A stretch of 64,000 bases of DNA from Histoplasma ohiense. Its lineage: Eukaryota; Ascomycota; Eurotiomycetes; Onygenales; Ajellomycetaceae. The notes beneath the pieces are model-generated. The model had not been told where the DNA came from, made no database searches, and saw only the letters and a program-made list of their open reading frames with translations. Made by a program: the position numbers and the translations under genes. Positions 45,124 through 56,484 of this stretch are shown one piece after another; within the stretch, counting starts at the first letter, position 1; each line of letters starts with the position of its first letter. The stretch spans positions 3,229,001 through 3,293,000 of the forward strand of contig JAEVHH010000005.1 of assembly GCA_017607445.1 (NCBI GenBank). Direction: 5' to 3'.

Positions 45124-47045
45124 GGGAAGGGACTTGTTCGGTAAGGGCCTGCTTGGCTGATTGGAAAGGTTACGGATAGAAAGGAGAATTCAATGTTCGT
45201 TGTTGCTGTTGTTGTTGTTCTTCATATTTTTTAGCCTACCCTTATGTTCGGCTACTCTCTAGTTACATTTCTCTATTCATAACCGAGTCATTCTTGATGG
45301 AGAGACTTCACTATACCATTCTGGATCTAGCCCTCAAGGGGGGCCTTGCCCCACAATTGCTCACGCAATACTAAGCAGTCCCTTGTCACTTGGACTAGAC
45401 ATGTAAGAATCACAACACCTTAGGATCCCACACTATACTGAATCCATCTAGACTATATACATAGTGTTGAACATTGCTCCACTCTGTAGTGACAGTTACC
45501 AATAGAAATGAGCTAAGAAAGGATACCCCCAATATCCACCAAGATGTGATAATATCCTTTTGGAGAAGATGGGATTCAAACCCACTATCTTCTTGGCCCC
45601 AACACCAAGTGCCTACTTGAGAAAGCATTCCATGAACAGCACTTCCAAGGTTACCACTACGCCATCCACCCCCCCCATCACTAACTAAGAGGTGTGGCGT
45701 GTCCGCGAGGAGTTTCGAGAGAGGTTGACATGAACAGATTGCCCTCGTCTAAAAAGAAAGAATGGTTCGATGAGGCCTGGCTAGCCCAGGCAAGTCAGGA
45801 CGAGCTTGTGCTGATAAGATTCCACCAGGTGGGCGAATGGATGGGCATGATTGGAGGGGGTAGGTAGGGTGCCGCTGGCTAAGCTGCTCCTTGCTGAGCT
45901 AGCTAATGTCCTTTTAGATCTGGGGTGCTTTATCTAGCACAAAGAAGGCAATTGGAGAAGACTAGGTTATAAGAGAGTACGCTGTAAGAGAAAGCAATTT
46001 TTCTGCAGGGTTAAAATTGTTTGATTATTTATTGCAATTTAAACAAGGGTTTGATGTTGTGTGGCATTTTATTGTTGCCATTAGTTAGTAGTTATTCAAG
46101 AATATTTGATGATTTCCGCCTTCATTTTCATTCTAATTATATACTATTGTACGGAGTAGTGCTTGTGCTTTTCACGAGGTGATAAACGACACATGGCGCG
46201 AATGGCAAATTGCCATCAACCCAGCGATTTGGAATATTTCAATCTTGGATGTCCTGGAGAAGTTACACATCCCTCATGCCCATGGGTGTGTCGCCACTAA
46301 ACGCAGGGATTCGTGATGGCAGACGCTCCCGTTGCCACCGGGTTGATCGGGTTGATACAGGCCAAGCATAATTAGAAGCCTGCGCCAGAGCCAAGCTGGC
46401 TATTTTGGCAGCGCCAGACTGCCAGTGCTGGTGGCGTGGGTTGGGTTTGCTGCGATCCATGGACCATGGGCTGAGGCCAGCGCAACAAATCTACCATCGT
46501 CGGTTTGTGGGGAACTGATGATGACTGTTCCCATGTTTATTTTTATTTTTCGTCTTCTGCTCTTCCTTTTCCTCTTCCTCTCTCCCTCATTCAGTAATTG
46601 CTATTTGTCGCCTGGCCAAATATGTTCCTCTATTTGTGTCGGCATGTTTGTTCTCGGCTGACGGTACCCTTTCCCCTTTAGCCAGTGCACACAACGTGCA
46701 TGGTGTTATGCGCCTCGACTGGTCTCTGCTTCTGCCTTCCAGCTCCTCAAAAAAATCCCGAACGAGAACTCTCTTCTGGAGCAAACCTCATGATGAAGTA
46801 TTTCTAGGATAGGGTTTCATGCCCCTAGGGAGCCGCCCCCGCCCCCGCTGCCGCCTTCCGCCACTACTCCGCTTGTCTCCCGCCGCTATCTGCACGATCC
46901 CAACGTTTGACGGTATTCTGTAGCCTTATATCATACCTCCTCTGCAGGCTCCGGGTTGTGTGCAACTGAATAAATAATAATAAGCATACATATTTTACTT
47001 TGCGGAAATAATCAACTGGCCCGGTTTCGCCCCTTTCTACCTATC
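45124..47045. other. intergenic region with a tRNA/SINE-like segment
   Basis: Almost 2 kb without a supportable protein gene. It holds the tRNA-like segment described separately. The last 200 bases before the kinase gene are promoter-like (AT-rich with AATAAATAATAATAAG near 46970). Other short frames are unsupported. Confidence 0.55.
45400..45678 (-). mobile_element. tRNA-derived, SINE-like candidate
   Basis: Reading leftwards from about 45678, the sequence has a good RNA polymerase III A box (TGGCGTAGTGGT, near 45664-45653) and, about 80 bases on, a B box (GGTTTGAATCC, 45582-45572) inside a strong stem (GAAGAT/ATCTTC around a GGG..CCC loop base). The 5' strand that should pair with the 3' acceptor side (CTTCTCC) is poorly complementary, and A and B boxes are far apart, so it is not a standard tRNA gene. 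A tRNA-like head followed by unrelated sequence is the layout of a SINE. I could not define the 3' end or target duplications; the left limit is arbitrary. Confidence 0.33.
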
Positions 47046-48332
47046 ATGTCGAACAAAGAACCGCCCATTCCATTGGTCCTAACGACTTCAACTACCCCGA
47101 ACGCTTTACGTTTATCTGCCCCAAGTCCTTTATCCGCGCTAACACCGCCGCTAACACCAACCACACCTACTAATACCCCAGCATCAAGTGGTGACCAAAA
47201 CCCGCCAGAGCACCAAATATCTGTTCAGAGGGCGTCAGATGATGGGAAGCTTGAAGGGGACCAGACTGAATTGCGAAAGCAGCAACATTTACCCCTGGAG
47301 TTTGCATATGACTTAGAGCTCCAGAGGGATCCGGGAGGCAGTCTCATCGAATATGGCTGCGGAGCTTGGAGTGTTGTTTACAGCGCCACATCCCGCTGGA
47401 TTCGCGCACCTCGAGACTCTCCGCCGACACCACCCCAACGAAGGGTATCGACATTTACTTCAGCCTCCAACCTTGCAGTTAAATCTCCAATGCGGTGTGA
47501 TGCGAACTCCATCCTCCTTGCAGAAGCGCGACTTCTCTCCCGGCTCTCTACCATCCCTGGCGTAGAGCATCACGTAGTCCCCTTCCACGGGTTTATCTCC
47601 TCGTCCAATTCCCTTGTCCTATCGGCACTCCCGCTCAGTCTCTCGGCATATATAAGCAATCAAGCCGCCTCTGCGCGACAAACGTTCTCGACCAAAACGA
47701 TGTTTAATCCGGTCCTCGGCATGTCCCAGTGGCTTTCGCTTGCAAGGAAGCTGGTCCGCGGCTTGGAATGGCTGCATTCGCGTGCCCAGATCGTCCATGG
47801 AGACATCAAGCCGCAAAATATCCTGCTCAGACCCCGAGAATCGTCCCATAGCGATTGCGCAAAAGACCATCTATTCCCTTATGAACCCTTCTACATAGAT
47901 TTTACGTCCTCGTACGACCCGTCCACCACTGGACTTAGCCCACAGGGTCCCAGCCCCTCACTGTCAGCCCTATCACCGCCTTTCGCCGCACCTGAACTGC
48001 TTACGGTCCAATCTCTGAAATCCACCGAGGTGGTCCAATCCAAGGGCTCAGACGTGTTCTCCTTGGCGGTCACACTGCTCGCGGCTGTCACTGGCGACTT
48101 GCTGCTGCATCCCGGATCAAGCAATATGCAGCGGTTGGCCATGTCGAGGGAGGGTCATCGGGTCTTGGATCATGTTAGGTCTGGCGTGCATGGCTCGAGG
48201 CTGCCAATAGGGGGCATCGTGGAAAAGATACTCTCTCCGGCTGTTGTGAAGGATCCGGAGACCAGAATCAAGCCGGCTGACTGGCTCCGGATGATTGAGG
48301 ATGTTATTGCTGCAGAGGACTCGCATAAGTGA
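47046..48332 (+). CDS. divergent protein kinase-like protein
   Basis: Single exon, 428 aa. Residues 1-80 are Pro/Thr/Ser-rich and disordered. The kinase fold begins with a glycine-loop-like GCGAWSVVYSA, then the ATP-site lysine in LAVKSP (Lys146), an alpha-C glutamate in LLAEARLLSRL, and the catalytic loop HGDIKPQNILL (Asp253). The magnesium motif is DFT instead of DFG (YIDFTSS, Asp285). AAPELL and GSDVFSLAVTLLAA mark the C-lobe. HGD replaces HRD, so it lacks the arginine that marks activation-loop-regulated kinases. The core Lys, Asp and Asp remain, so it may still be active. I recognise it as a fungal orphan kinase but cannot assign a pathway. Confidence 0.8.
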   Translation: MSNKEPPIPLVLTTSTTPNALRLSAPSPLSALTPPLTPTTPTNTPASSGDQNPPEHQISVQRASDDGKLEGDQTELRKQQHLPLEFAYDLELQRDPGGSLIEYGCGAWSVVYSATSRWIRAPRDSPPTPPQRRVSTFTSASNLAVKSPMRCDANSILLAEARLLSRLSTIPGVEHHVVPFHGFISSSNSLVLSALPLSLSAYISNQAASARQTFSTKTMFNPVLGMSQWLSLARKLVRGLEWLHSRAQIVHGDIKPQNILLRPRESSHSDCAKDHLFPYEPFYIDFTSSYDPSTTGLSPQGPSPSLSALSPPFAAPELLTVQSLKSTEVVQSKGSDVFSLAVTLLAAVTGDLLLHPGSSNMQRLAMSREGHRVLDHVRSGVHGSRLPIGGIVEKILSPAVVKDPETRIKPADWLRMIEDVIAAEDSHK

Positions 48333-49655
48333 CATCTAATTCTCCATTTTATTCTTGATTTTAATTTTAATTTTGATGTTTTCATTACCACATATACATA
48401 CCATAATTCTAGATGATGATGAGAACTCAGCAAAAGGGAAATGAATGCAAGGGGGCAGAGGAAGGAAAGGTAATAGCAACACCCCGAAGAGAGTGGTAGT
48501 TAATATAGGAGAGATGGATTTATTGCGTTCGAGTCGCAGTCAAACCCCGCACCTTTCTAAAATCGACGTCACACTACTCTGTTTATTCGAATTCCGAACG
48601 ATCTTTTGTGTTCTTCTCATATTCTCCCACATACCCACCTTCATGTATGCTTATTTATTTCATTTTCTTGTTCTTTCGGTTTTGAAACTTCCTTCATCCT
48701 CGACCTCACGTTTCCGTCATCCATTCTAAACATTCTTAATGTATTGTTAATTTCCTTCATGAGCGATGGTGTTTTTTTTAGACGGGGGTTGATATTTCTT
48801 TTTTCTCTTCTACCCCCCCCTTTAGCTTTATTTAACTTCTAGTAGTTATTCAAAATACGCTTAGCGAAGATAGTTTGTTGTGTGGAAGCTCTTTCTAAAA
48901 CAACACGCTTAGTTGAGAGGAGCACCCGCGGCATGATTTTCTTCCATATCCCTTTGTATTTGTAGCTTTCACCATTATGACAAAGCACTATACGCATTTC
49001 CTGTTTCTTCACCATCGCTGACCATTTCACATTAACTACTAAGATGGAGATCTTCAAAATAGCCCCCTGATATGTATATATACACTCTCTAACTCCTCGG
49101 TGGCTGCTCCTTCCTTGGCCCTGCGTTGTGCAAACATGGGACGGTATACGAGGTTTCTCCAAATAAAATACCATTGAACTTGTTCCTTCCCATCCTGGGT
49201 ATGCTGTTTTTGACTCCTTCCTGGGCGGGAATTCAGGGCATCGCATTCATTGGCATCCAATGTCGGATACTCACAGTCTTCTCCGCCAAACATTCTCCGC
49301 TTGTTACCAACGCAGCTTTCTTGTATCTGATATTAGATATGCCATTGCTATCATTTCAAAGCACTAGGAAGTTGTGTGCCGCATAAAGCTGCCCAGGGAC
49401 GCTTCCATCTCTAGAGGGGCGAAACTGTCTTTAATCTTCCCCAGGATATCATCTGTTTATATTCCCAAACATCAGTGGATTGTGCCAAAGCAACAGAACT
49501 TCCCTTGGAAAACGACCCTCTATATGGCCATACCAGGGTCAGTAACATAGAGGGTTTCCCTAAAGGAAACGATGAAACTCCTATGACGATCCACCCTCAT
49601 GTCGCCAGCAACACCACGGTCATCACCACCGCAAATTTTCAAGCCTGAATAACCT
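48333..49655. other. intergenic, one unsupported minus-strand ORF
   Basis: 3' region of the kinase gene and upstream region of the next gene. A 135-codon ATG-initiated frame on the minus strand (49246-48839) has no motif, no signal peptide and no splice context that I can see, so it is left as unproven. The rest is pyrimidine-rich or AT-rich spacer. Confidence 0.5.
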
Positions 49656-50762
49656 ATGCCTAATTCCTCCCAAAATATCGGCGGCCACACCCATTCCCCT
49701 CGCACATCCACCACATCAACGCCTCCTTCGCCAGCTCTGCCTCCACCTACCCAGCAAATCTCTCCAATCCCGGCTTTCTATTTCTACCGTGAGAATGGCG
49801 TCGCCGTCCCTCTTATCGCTCTTGATGAGCTTCCAGCCTGGCTTCGAATAGGACGGCAAGATTGGTTTAGGCCCGAGTGGCAGCAGTATATGAGTCCCGT
49901 TAATGATCAATCCGCTATTAGAGTTGGAGAGTATGAAGTTTTTGCGAAGTGGGGTGGAGCAGTGTATCAGTTGCCGATGTGGAGATTAGTGGGGGGAAGG
50001 AACAATGAGGCGGGTGATGGAGCTGCAGCTGGGGCTGGATGGGAGGTGGACGCGAGCGAGGGAAGGGGAGGGGAAGTTATGTTCCATCTTGATCGAGGAA
50101 ACGGGTATGACTCTGTGGCTGATGGCCGGGTAGTTGATAATGGATGTTCTAATGGAGAAGGAAACTCGTCCGGATATACTGAGGAAGGAGGGACTCGTGA
50201 CAGGAATGCCGTTTGGGATGAAGACGGGGAGCAAATTGCAGACAGGGAAGTAAACCGGGAGGGAGGTGTGCAGGATATCCCAAATGCACCCCTCTTTTTA
50301 CCAGCGGGTGTGTCCAATTCTACATACGATGGCGGTGCCGAGGAGGGATTCTCATACTCCAACCTCCCCTTCTCTCGAAACGACCATAACCAGTGTTATT
50401 CACATCAACCCCTATATCAGCAACATTATTCCCCTCATGAACAAACATCAATGTCACATACACCACTGACTTGGGCCCCCGAGCTTTGCCGCTCCTTGTC
50501 AAACAATAGTTACAACAGCGCTGACCAGAACCTTTTGCACTCCCTGGCAAGTAACACCGACACAGAAACGAGTATCTCATCTTGGTCGTCATTTGATGCT
50601 CCACAGCCTGTTTTCAACTTTCCCATTATACCACGAGCGCCATTGGGATTGGGTCTAACAAAGTCTGCGCCGCCTTGCGTATTCTGGGGGCTGCATCCTG
50701 CAGATTTCCGAGCGTGGCCGGCTGGCACTGCAGATGGGAATAGCTCAGTTCGTTCCGTTTAG
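49656..50762 (+). CDS. uncharacterised fungal protein
   Basis: Single exon of 368 aa starting MPNSSQNIGGH. The conserved-looking part is residues about 40-110 (FYFYRENGVAVPLIALDELP, then WLRIGRQDW, then VGEYEVFAKWGGAVYQLPMW). I have seen this type of block in other filamentous ascomycete proteins of unknown role. The rest is Gly/Asn/Asp/Ser-rich and disordered, with a short Phe/Pro block near the end (FNFPIIPRAPLGLGL) and a W-rich C-terminal piece (VFWGLHPADFRAWPAG). No membrane helix or catalytic motif is visible. The long unbroken frame with a composition bias in codon third positions supports a real gene. Confidence 0.7.
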   Translation: MPNSSQNIGGHTHSPRTSTTSTPPSPALPPPTQQISPIPAFYFYRENGVAVPLIALDELPAWLRIGRQDWFRPEWQQYMSPVNDQSAIRVGEYEVFAKWGGAVYQLPMWRLVGGRNNEAGDGAAAGAGWEVDASEGRGGEVMFHLDRGNGYDSVADGRVVDNGCSNGEGNSSGYTEEGGTRDRNAVWDEDGEQIADREVNREGGVQDIPNAPLFLPAGVSNSTYDGGAEEGFSYSNLPFSRNDHNQCYSHQPLYQQHYSPHEQTSMSHTPLTWAPELCRSLSNNSYNSADQNLLHSLASNTDTETSISSWSSFDAPQPVFNFPIIPRAPLGLGLTKSAPPCVFWGLHPADFRAWPAGTADGNSSVRSV

Positions 50763-51767
50763 GTGGGAAGTGGAGTTTTGGCGGTAACGTGTAGCAGAGA
50801 GCTTTGAAGGGATAAGTAGCTGGCGTAGCTGGTAGAGGTATCATGCTCTCACGCTTGTGTGTTATATTTGTTTGTGCGTTGGGTTACCCTTTCTTTAATA
50901 TTCTGAGTTGTTGGAGTACTGGCGTCTGTTGTCTTTCATTTAGTCATTCTGGGATTTCTGTTCTCAATGCTAACTAGTTCGTTTGTTGCTGATTTAAGTC
51001 TCTTGGCAAAGTGGATTCAGCTCGCTGGATAAGGGGAAAGAAATTTTTCCATAAATTGGGAGGTTCATGCGTTCGTAGACATAATTGATTCTTATGGAAA
51101 ACCCTTATCCATTGTCATTATATGCAGTGCAAATCATGTTGTTGGTTGGTTTGAGGGGGGAAAAAAAGGGAGGAAATGGTTCAAATCAATCAGTGTGTGG
51201 TAGTTTGAAGTTTGAAATTAAGATAAAAGGGCAGCTTGAGAGGCTTCTTCTTTGATACTTTCTGTGATTCATTTTATTGATTCAAAGAAGGAATTGCTGG
51301 CAGTTGAATGTTTAGTTCTATATAAAGTGACAAACTCTAAATTTAAGCTTATTTTGAGTTTAGTCCAGTTTTAAGTTTCCCCGAGCACAAGCACGGGCAC
51401 TAATATAAAAATGGACTTGAAGGCAAAAACGTTACTGTTGCTATTATGCTGGAATGGTATAGGGGAGGATGCATATCTTTTTTAAGATAGTTTGTTGTTG
51501 GTCTAATTTTGGTAATTCCATACTACTGTACATATAATACAGGAAATGAAATTGTACAGTACATGGACGAAGACATTAGATCGATATATAATTTCATCTG
51601 ATGTAAATAGCATGGAGAAGGGCTCCATAATGAGGAAAGCGTCTGAGATTGGCCATGTGGATTTTGGTGCCATTGGCTGTTGAAGTTATTTCCCTCACCT
51701 GCAAGGAGGCAGTAGGTTTCATTTTCATCAGATGTAATAGCAAGAGTTCGGCTCGTTTATTCCGATT
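50763..51767. other. convergent 3' region, no gene seen
   Basis: Lies between two convergent stops. AT-rich with a GTAC-palindrome patch near 51524-51566 (ACTGTACATATAATAC, TTGTACAGTACATGGAC) like the patches at 30.7 kb. No supported ORF. Confidence 0.55.
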
Positions 51768-53810
51768 TTACGCGAAGCCAGTTGCGAAAACTTCTCCTTC
51801 CATCCGTTTAAGTCGGGCACCGCCGAGAACTCTATATATATCTGATTCAGCCTCAAAGCCTCCGGACGATCCTTGCCATTGGACAATTATGTCCCACAAG
51901 ACATAGGACGGTAAATGTCGGACCTTGACTGAATCGAAGCAATTTTCATCGCATTGCGCAAGTTCTGGTGCGACCTCTTGGACGGACTTGTCGACATCAG
52001 TTGTTTCGGAAAAGGATAGCAAGTGCTTCAATTTTACTTTTGAATAGATCATTTCAAAGACTTTTGGCCTCGCGAATGGGGCGAGGCTGGGGATTAATTG
52101 GATCAAACTGGACATTGAGCGATCGGGAAACATTGGCCGCAGAATATCACCAATAGATCTTTGATTGTGGGTTGTGATAGTGCCCATGAGGTGGCGGTAG
52201 GCTCGAATCATCAAATGGTATTTGTGGAGTGTTTTATTTTTGATGTGTTGCTGTTGGGTTTGGATGGGGGTTGAATTGGGATTCGGCTGAAAATCGATGA
52301 CCGAGCACATGCCGTTGGGCATAAATTCGTCGGAACCGACATCAAGCGGCTCATACGGGCGTTTATCCCAGAGAAGAAGAGGTGTTTTAGTGCCGGACCG
52401 AATACCATCGAAACACATTCGTTCTTCCATAAGCGCATCGAAACGCGACAGTGCAACGCTGTTGCGCGAGCTTAGCTGCTCCTCAACTTGCAACTTCTCC
52501 TCATGAATTTGCTTTGCATATTTCAATACATCGGCGAGGGTTGGCGATTTGGTCTTTAGCATCAAGGCTAGTTCATCTTCTAGCTTCTCGATCTGTATTA
52601 CTTTCGATTCCACTTTCCTGAACAATCCCTCATCTCGATTCTCGTGCACGAGACGCCTATGCAGGGCAACAACTTTACCATAACCTGATTTATCACCCAT
52701 ATCAGTACCATTAGCGTTTTTCAATGGCGGCCTTCCCCTTCGCGCACGTGTACGAAGGTCCGGAAGATTGGGGTCTCGCATCAGTTCAATATACGTGTCA
52801 TGCCATGGCCGTTTTGGTCGAGGTACATAAGATTCACGCTTTTCATACTTGCCCGCATCTGGGGCGAGCTCCGGAGGACTAATATCGCGCCCGGCAGGAG
52901 TAATGGTGCAATTCTCCTTGCATCGCCTTTCAACCAGCTTTCTACTTATATCCAACGTTGAGAGTCCCTTTTGTGAATGCCACAATTCGCGCGCAGAGTC
53001 GCCAGCGACCTCCGTTACATCTGCACAGGAAGCCTCTGCAATAGCAGCAGATCTTCTGCGTCTAGAGACTACCCTGGGCAGCAGTACCTCCGCATCATCG
53101 GATGACAGGAGCGCGATCATCCGTACTAACCCAAACCGATGAAACAATGTCTGGTCAAAACACGCCTCAAGGTATCGCAATAGGAGAGTGTACCTTTGCC
53201 CATGTTGCGGTTTCACAGTCATATTAGCCAGTACTAGTAGGCTGTCGTTGGTAGCACATACACTGTCTTGAGACCAAACTGGTGGCCTTTTTGTTTGTTC
53301 TGGCAGATGTTCTTGCAGGAAAAGATCATCGTAGGTTTTAAGGTCGAACGGGTCCCAGGGTAAATGTTTATAACGCGAATTCGGTTCTTCGGTCAACGGC
53401 TTTAGAAATGACTGGTAGTAATGAATGTTGGGTTCGATGAGAAGGTGACGTCGGGGTTTTAGATAGTCATGTAGTTTTGCCGAGAGAAGTCCAGCGCCGG
53501 GGAAGACGTCGATGATATCGCATGAGGACTGTTTTTTAAGAGATGGGCCGAGTCGTTGTAGAATATCATCTATGGACATGACACTGGCATTAGGTTCGGA
53601 TCACGAAATATCGTAGGGCAGATGGAGCCATGTAAGGGCTGTTGGGAGGTATAGACTGGACATACCGCAAAGTATCGAGCTCGCAATATGAAATCTAGGT
53701 TGGTTGGAAGAAGGTGGACGTTTGCTCATGACAGTCGAAATTGCGGAGGAAAAGATATTGCAGGGAGGGAAAGGTGATTTCGGTATCACTAAAGCTGGAA
53801 TTGCTGGCAT
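51768..53810 (-). CDS. MTF1: mitochondrial transcription factor 1 (rRNA dimethylase-like)
   Basis: Two exons, 53810-53666 and 53569-51768 (648 aa). The join across the 96-nt intron (GTATGT..CCATAG, branch CCTAAT) reads SSILCDDILQRLGPSL and restores the conserved start of the domain; taking the in-frame ATG at 53579 instead would lose it. The start at 53810 (MPAIPALVIP) gives a plausible mitochondrial presequence; Met28 (MSKRPPSSN) is an alternative. The methyltransferase-like fold shows CDIIDVFPGAGLLSAKLHDY (SAM motif I) and HLLIEPN. The C-terminal third has an arginine/proline-rich insert (RARRGRPPL) and a coiled segment. Fungal Mtf1 proteins descend from rRNA adenine dimethylases and act with the mitochondrial RNA polymerase; whether methylation activity remains is not visible. 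Confidence 0.85.
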
Positions 53811-54432
53811 TTGGCATGGTGGTGCAGCGCAAGTAGCAAGTATATCACGATACTAGGAGGGATGGGACTTGTAGTGCGAGTCGATAAAATTATGAAGTAT
53901 TAAGGAGGATATACATATATAAATACATAAGCAATCGGGAATCAAATTGGGCCTGGATATATAAATACAATAGTATCAGTGTAGGGGAGTGAAATTCCTA
54001 ATCGTGAGATCAACCAAAAAAGTTTGAAGCTGAAGAAGTTTCTCGTTTGGGAAAATCCGGTCTTGGCATGCCGATGACAAACCCCAAGGTTCGCAATGGA
54101 GCTGCCTATTCATGTTCACCCCTCCCTCCAGCATCAAGTCACGATGAACGACCGGGGCTACGGCAAGAATTCAAAATTTCTGTATTGCGTACTATTTGGG
54201 GCCTAATCTGGATAAACGGAAATATGCCCTTGCGTTCTGTCTCATGCTTGGACCGCCGTACTCCCCGCCCTTGGAGACTAGCCATCCCTCCCTCGCTTTG
54301 ATAACTCCGTCGATGGACTACATGTCACTGGTTGCATGCTCTCTGACGCTTTTATTTGCGTGAATAACAAGGGACCCTCTTGCTATATCTACCTCACCCT
54401 GTCAAAATTTTCGAGCGCAGCAGAGCCAGGTC
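53811..54432. promoter_or_regulatory. divergent promoter region (MTF1 / AMSH)
   Basis: Shared upstream region of two outward-facing genes. ATATATAAAT-type sequences occur near 53913-53922 and 53957-53966. No other site recognised. Confidence 0.45.
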
Positions 54433-56150
54433 ATGACAAATACCCCGCCAAACACCGCCCAAATGCAACCGCCTTTGAATGTCGAGCAGATTGCTCGTCA
54501 AGCTAGCGAATTCGAGTTTGACCCTTTCTCTCCATTGCGGTACTGGATACGAGCAGCGGGTTTGCTTATTAAAGAGGTGCGCCTCTGTCTTCTGTCGAGC
54601 TTCTGCATTCCGCCACTTACTTATGTTTTATCTTCCAGGCCAGCATCTATGAACGTGAGGGGAACGATCAACAGGCATATCTTCTTCTCTTCAGACATGC
54701 ACAGCTAGTACTCTCACACATTGCAACTCATCCCGATGCACGACAAGAGGATAATCGCAAAGCTGTGGCGGCAGCCAAAAGGGAAGTTCAGAGAAACCTG
54801 AGCAAGCTTGAGCTGCTGAAGCCCCGCATCAACAAGAGATATGAGCGTTACGTCCAGCTTCTCCGAGGAAGAGAGGCCAAAAAGACAACATCGCTATTGG
54901 GAAGCGATGGCGTTGCGACTGCGAATGCTCCGGTTGATCCCGCATTAGCCGGTATAGCTGAGCCTTTGGAAGCAGCTCAGAATAAGGAATTGGCTGTGAA
55001 ACTTGCCCAGAGGGAATTCAACCGAAGGGCAACAGCTCGAACGGCAACTCAAACTAGAGACTCGTATGCGAAAGATATATTGGAAAGCTATGGAGCCGAA
55101 GACTTCCATGAGAGCCATGATGATGAGCCGGCAGACGACCTTAGCCGACGCCTTCAGAATATTAGGTCCAAAGTCCCAAAAACCCAGCGGGTGGAGCGGA
55201 GATTGCCCTCAGCCCCCGATCGCCCCGTTTCAGAGTCTCAAGGCGACCTACAAAGGGCTCCCATACCCCAGCGGCTTTCTGATATGGGAAAGCTATCTAG
55301 TTATAAATACCCCAATATACCTCGCCAACCGGCTTTTGATATCCGCCAGCAACCACCGCCCGTGCCTGGTAAGAAGCCTGCAACATCTAGTTCATCTCTT
55401 CCACCTCAACTCCCTGCCAAAGTTAAAGATTCTATTCCTTCACCTTTAGAGTCTGCTACAAGCTCTCCCCTTCCTGAAGCGATATGTCCCCCAATCCCAA
55501 AGAAAGGATTGCTTTCTTCTTCTACCTCCGCAACAGATGACAACGGAACCCCGCCGGCGGATCTCCAAAAATTTACATTCAAACCATCAGCATATCTTGA
55601 AAATGGCACCCCTCTCCGAACGATCTTCATATCTCCTGACCTCCGAAAACAATTTCTATACATTGCCGCCTCAAATACCCGGCGCAATCTTGAAACCTGT
55701 GGTATCCTGTGTGGAACATTAATATCCAATGCCTTTTTCATTTCCAAGCTTCTAATCCCAGAACAGGAGTCTACATCAGATACCTGCGAAATGGTCAATG
55801 AGGGAGCCATTTTCGACTACTGTGATTCCGAAGATTTAATGGTTCTTGGTTGGATACATACTCATCCATCGCAGACCTGCTTCATGAGCTCGCGTGATTT
55901 GCATACCCATTCCGGCTATCAAGTAATGTTAGCGGAAAGTATTGCGATTGTTTGTGCACCGAGCAAGGACCCTGACTGGGGCGTGTTTCGGCTCACGGAT
56001 CCACCTGGTTTGAAATCTGTGCTTGCCTGTACGCAGTCGGGGCTTTTCCATCCGCACCCAGAGCCCAATATATATACTGATGCATTACGGCCCGGACATG
56101 TTTTTGAGGTGAAAGGGTTAGAGTTTGAGGTAGTGGATTTGCGTCGTTGA
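54433..56150 (+). CDS. sst2: AMSH-type JAMM deubiquitinase
   Basis: Two exons, 54433-54576 and 54639-56150 (551 aa), with a 62-nt intron (GTGCGC..CCAG). The N-terminal USP8/AMSH dimerisation-type domain is helical: SPLRYWIRAAGLLIKEASIY, then EGNDQQAYLLLFRHAQLVL. A Pro/Ser-rich linker follows (about 190-340). The C-terminal MPN+ domain has ETCGILCGTLISN, then VLGWIHTHPSQTCFMSSRD with zinc ligands His455, His457 and Asp468 and Ser465 of the H-x-H-x7-S-x2-D motif, then HSGYQVMLAESIAIVCAP. AMSH enzymes cut Lys63 ubiquitin chains on endosomes next to ESCRT-0. Fission yeast Sst2 is the fungal model. Confidence 0.95.
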
Positions 56151-56453
56151 AAGGGAACTTAATTCTAATACCACTCTCTTTCCTTCCTCTCTTCTTTTAA
56201 TCTTCTTTTCATTTTGGGGGCTTTTGGTTTGGCAAGGAACCCTTTTCTTCAGCATCGATGTAGGCTGTGGCGCAGTGGTGTTGTATGTTTCGGGATTCAA
56301 CAACATTGTACGAGTGTTTGTTCTTCTACCATATGCATAATTCTTCTACAGTAGACTCTACTCCCGGGCGGTGTACGGAGTGTATTAGACGGGGTATTTT
56401 CTGTGTAGCCCCCTTCCTTTGTATCGCAGTTATTGTCGGCTACATTTGTGACA

Positions 56454-56484
<31 letters not shown>

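Noticed and set aside
45572..45678. A functional tRNA gene on the minus strand
   Set aside because: A and B boxes are present, but the acceptor stem does not pair, and the spacing and anticodon arm do not fold as a normal tRNA. Kept only as a SINE-like candidate.
48839..49246. A 135-codon ATG-started frame on the minus strand
   Set aside because: No recognised domain, no splice continuation and a composition typical of chance AT-rich frames. It could be a lineage-specific gene, but nothing in the sequence supports it.
10697..53810. A functional cluster of mitochondrial genes (ERV1, NDUFA13, IDP1, C1-THF synthase, MTF1)
   Set aside because: They are spread over 43 kb among unrelated genes, on both strands, with no shared regulatory motif. 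Housekeeping density explains it.
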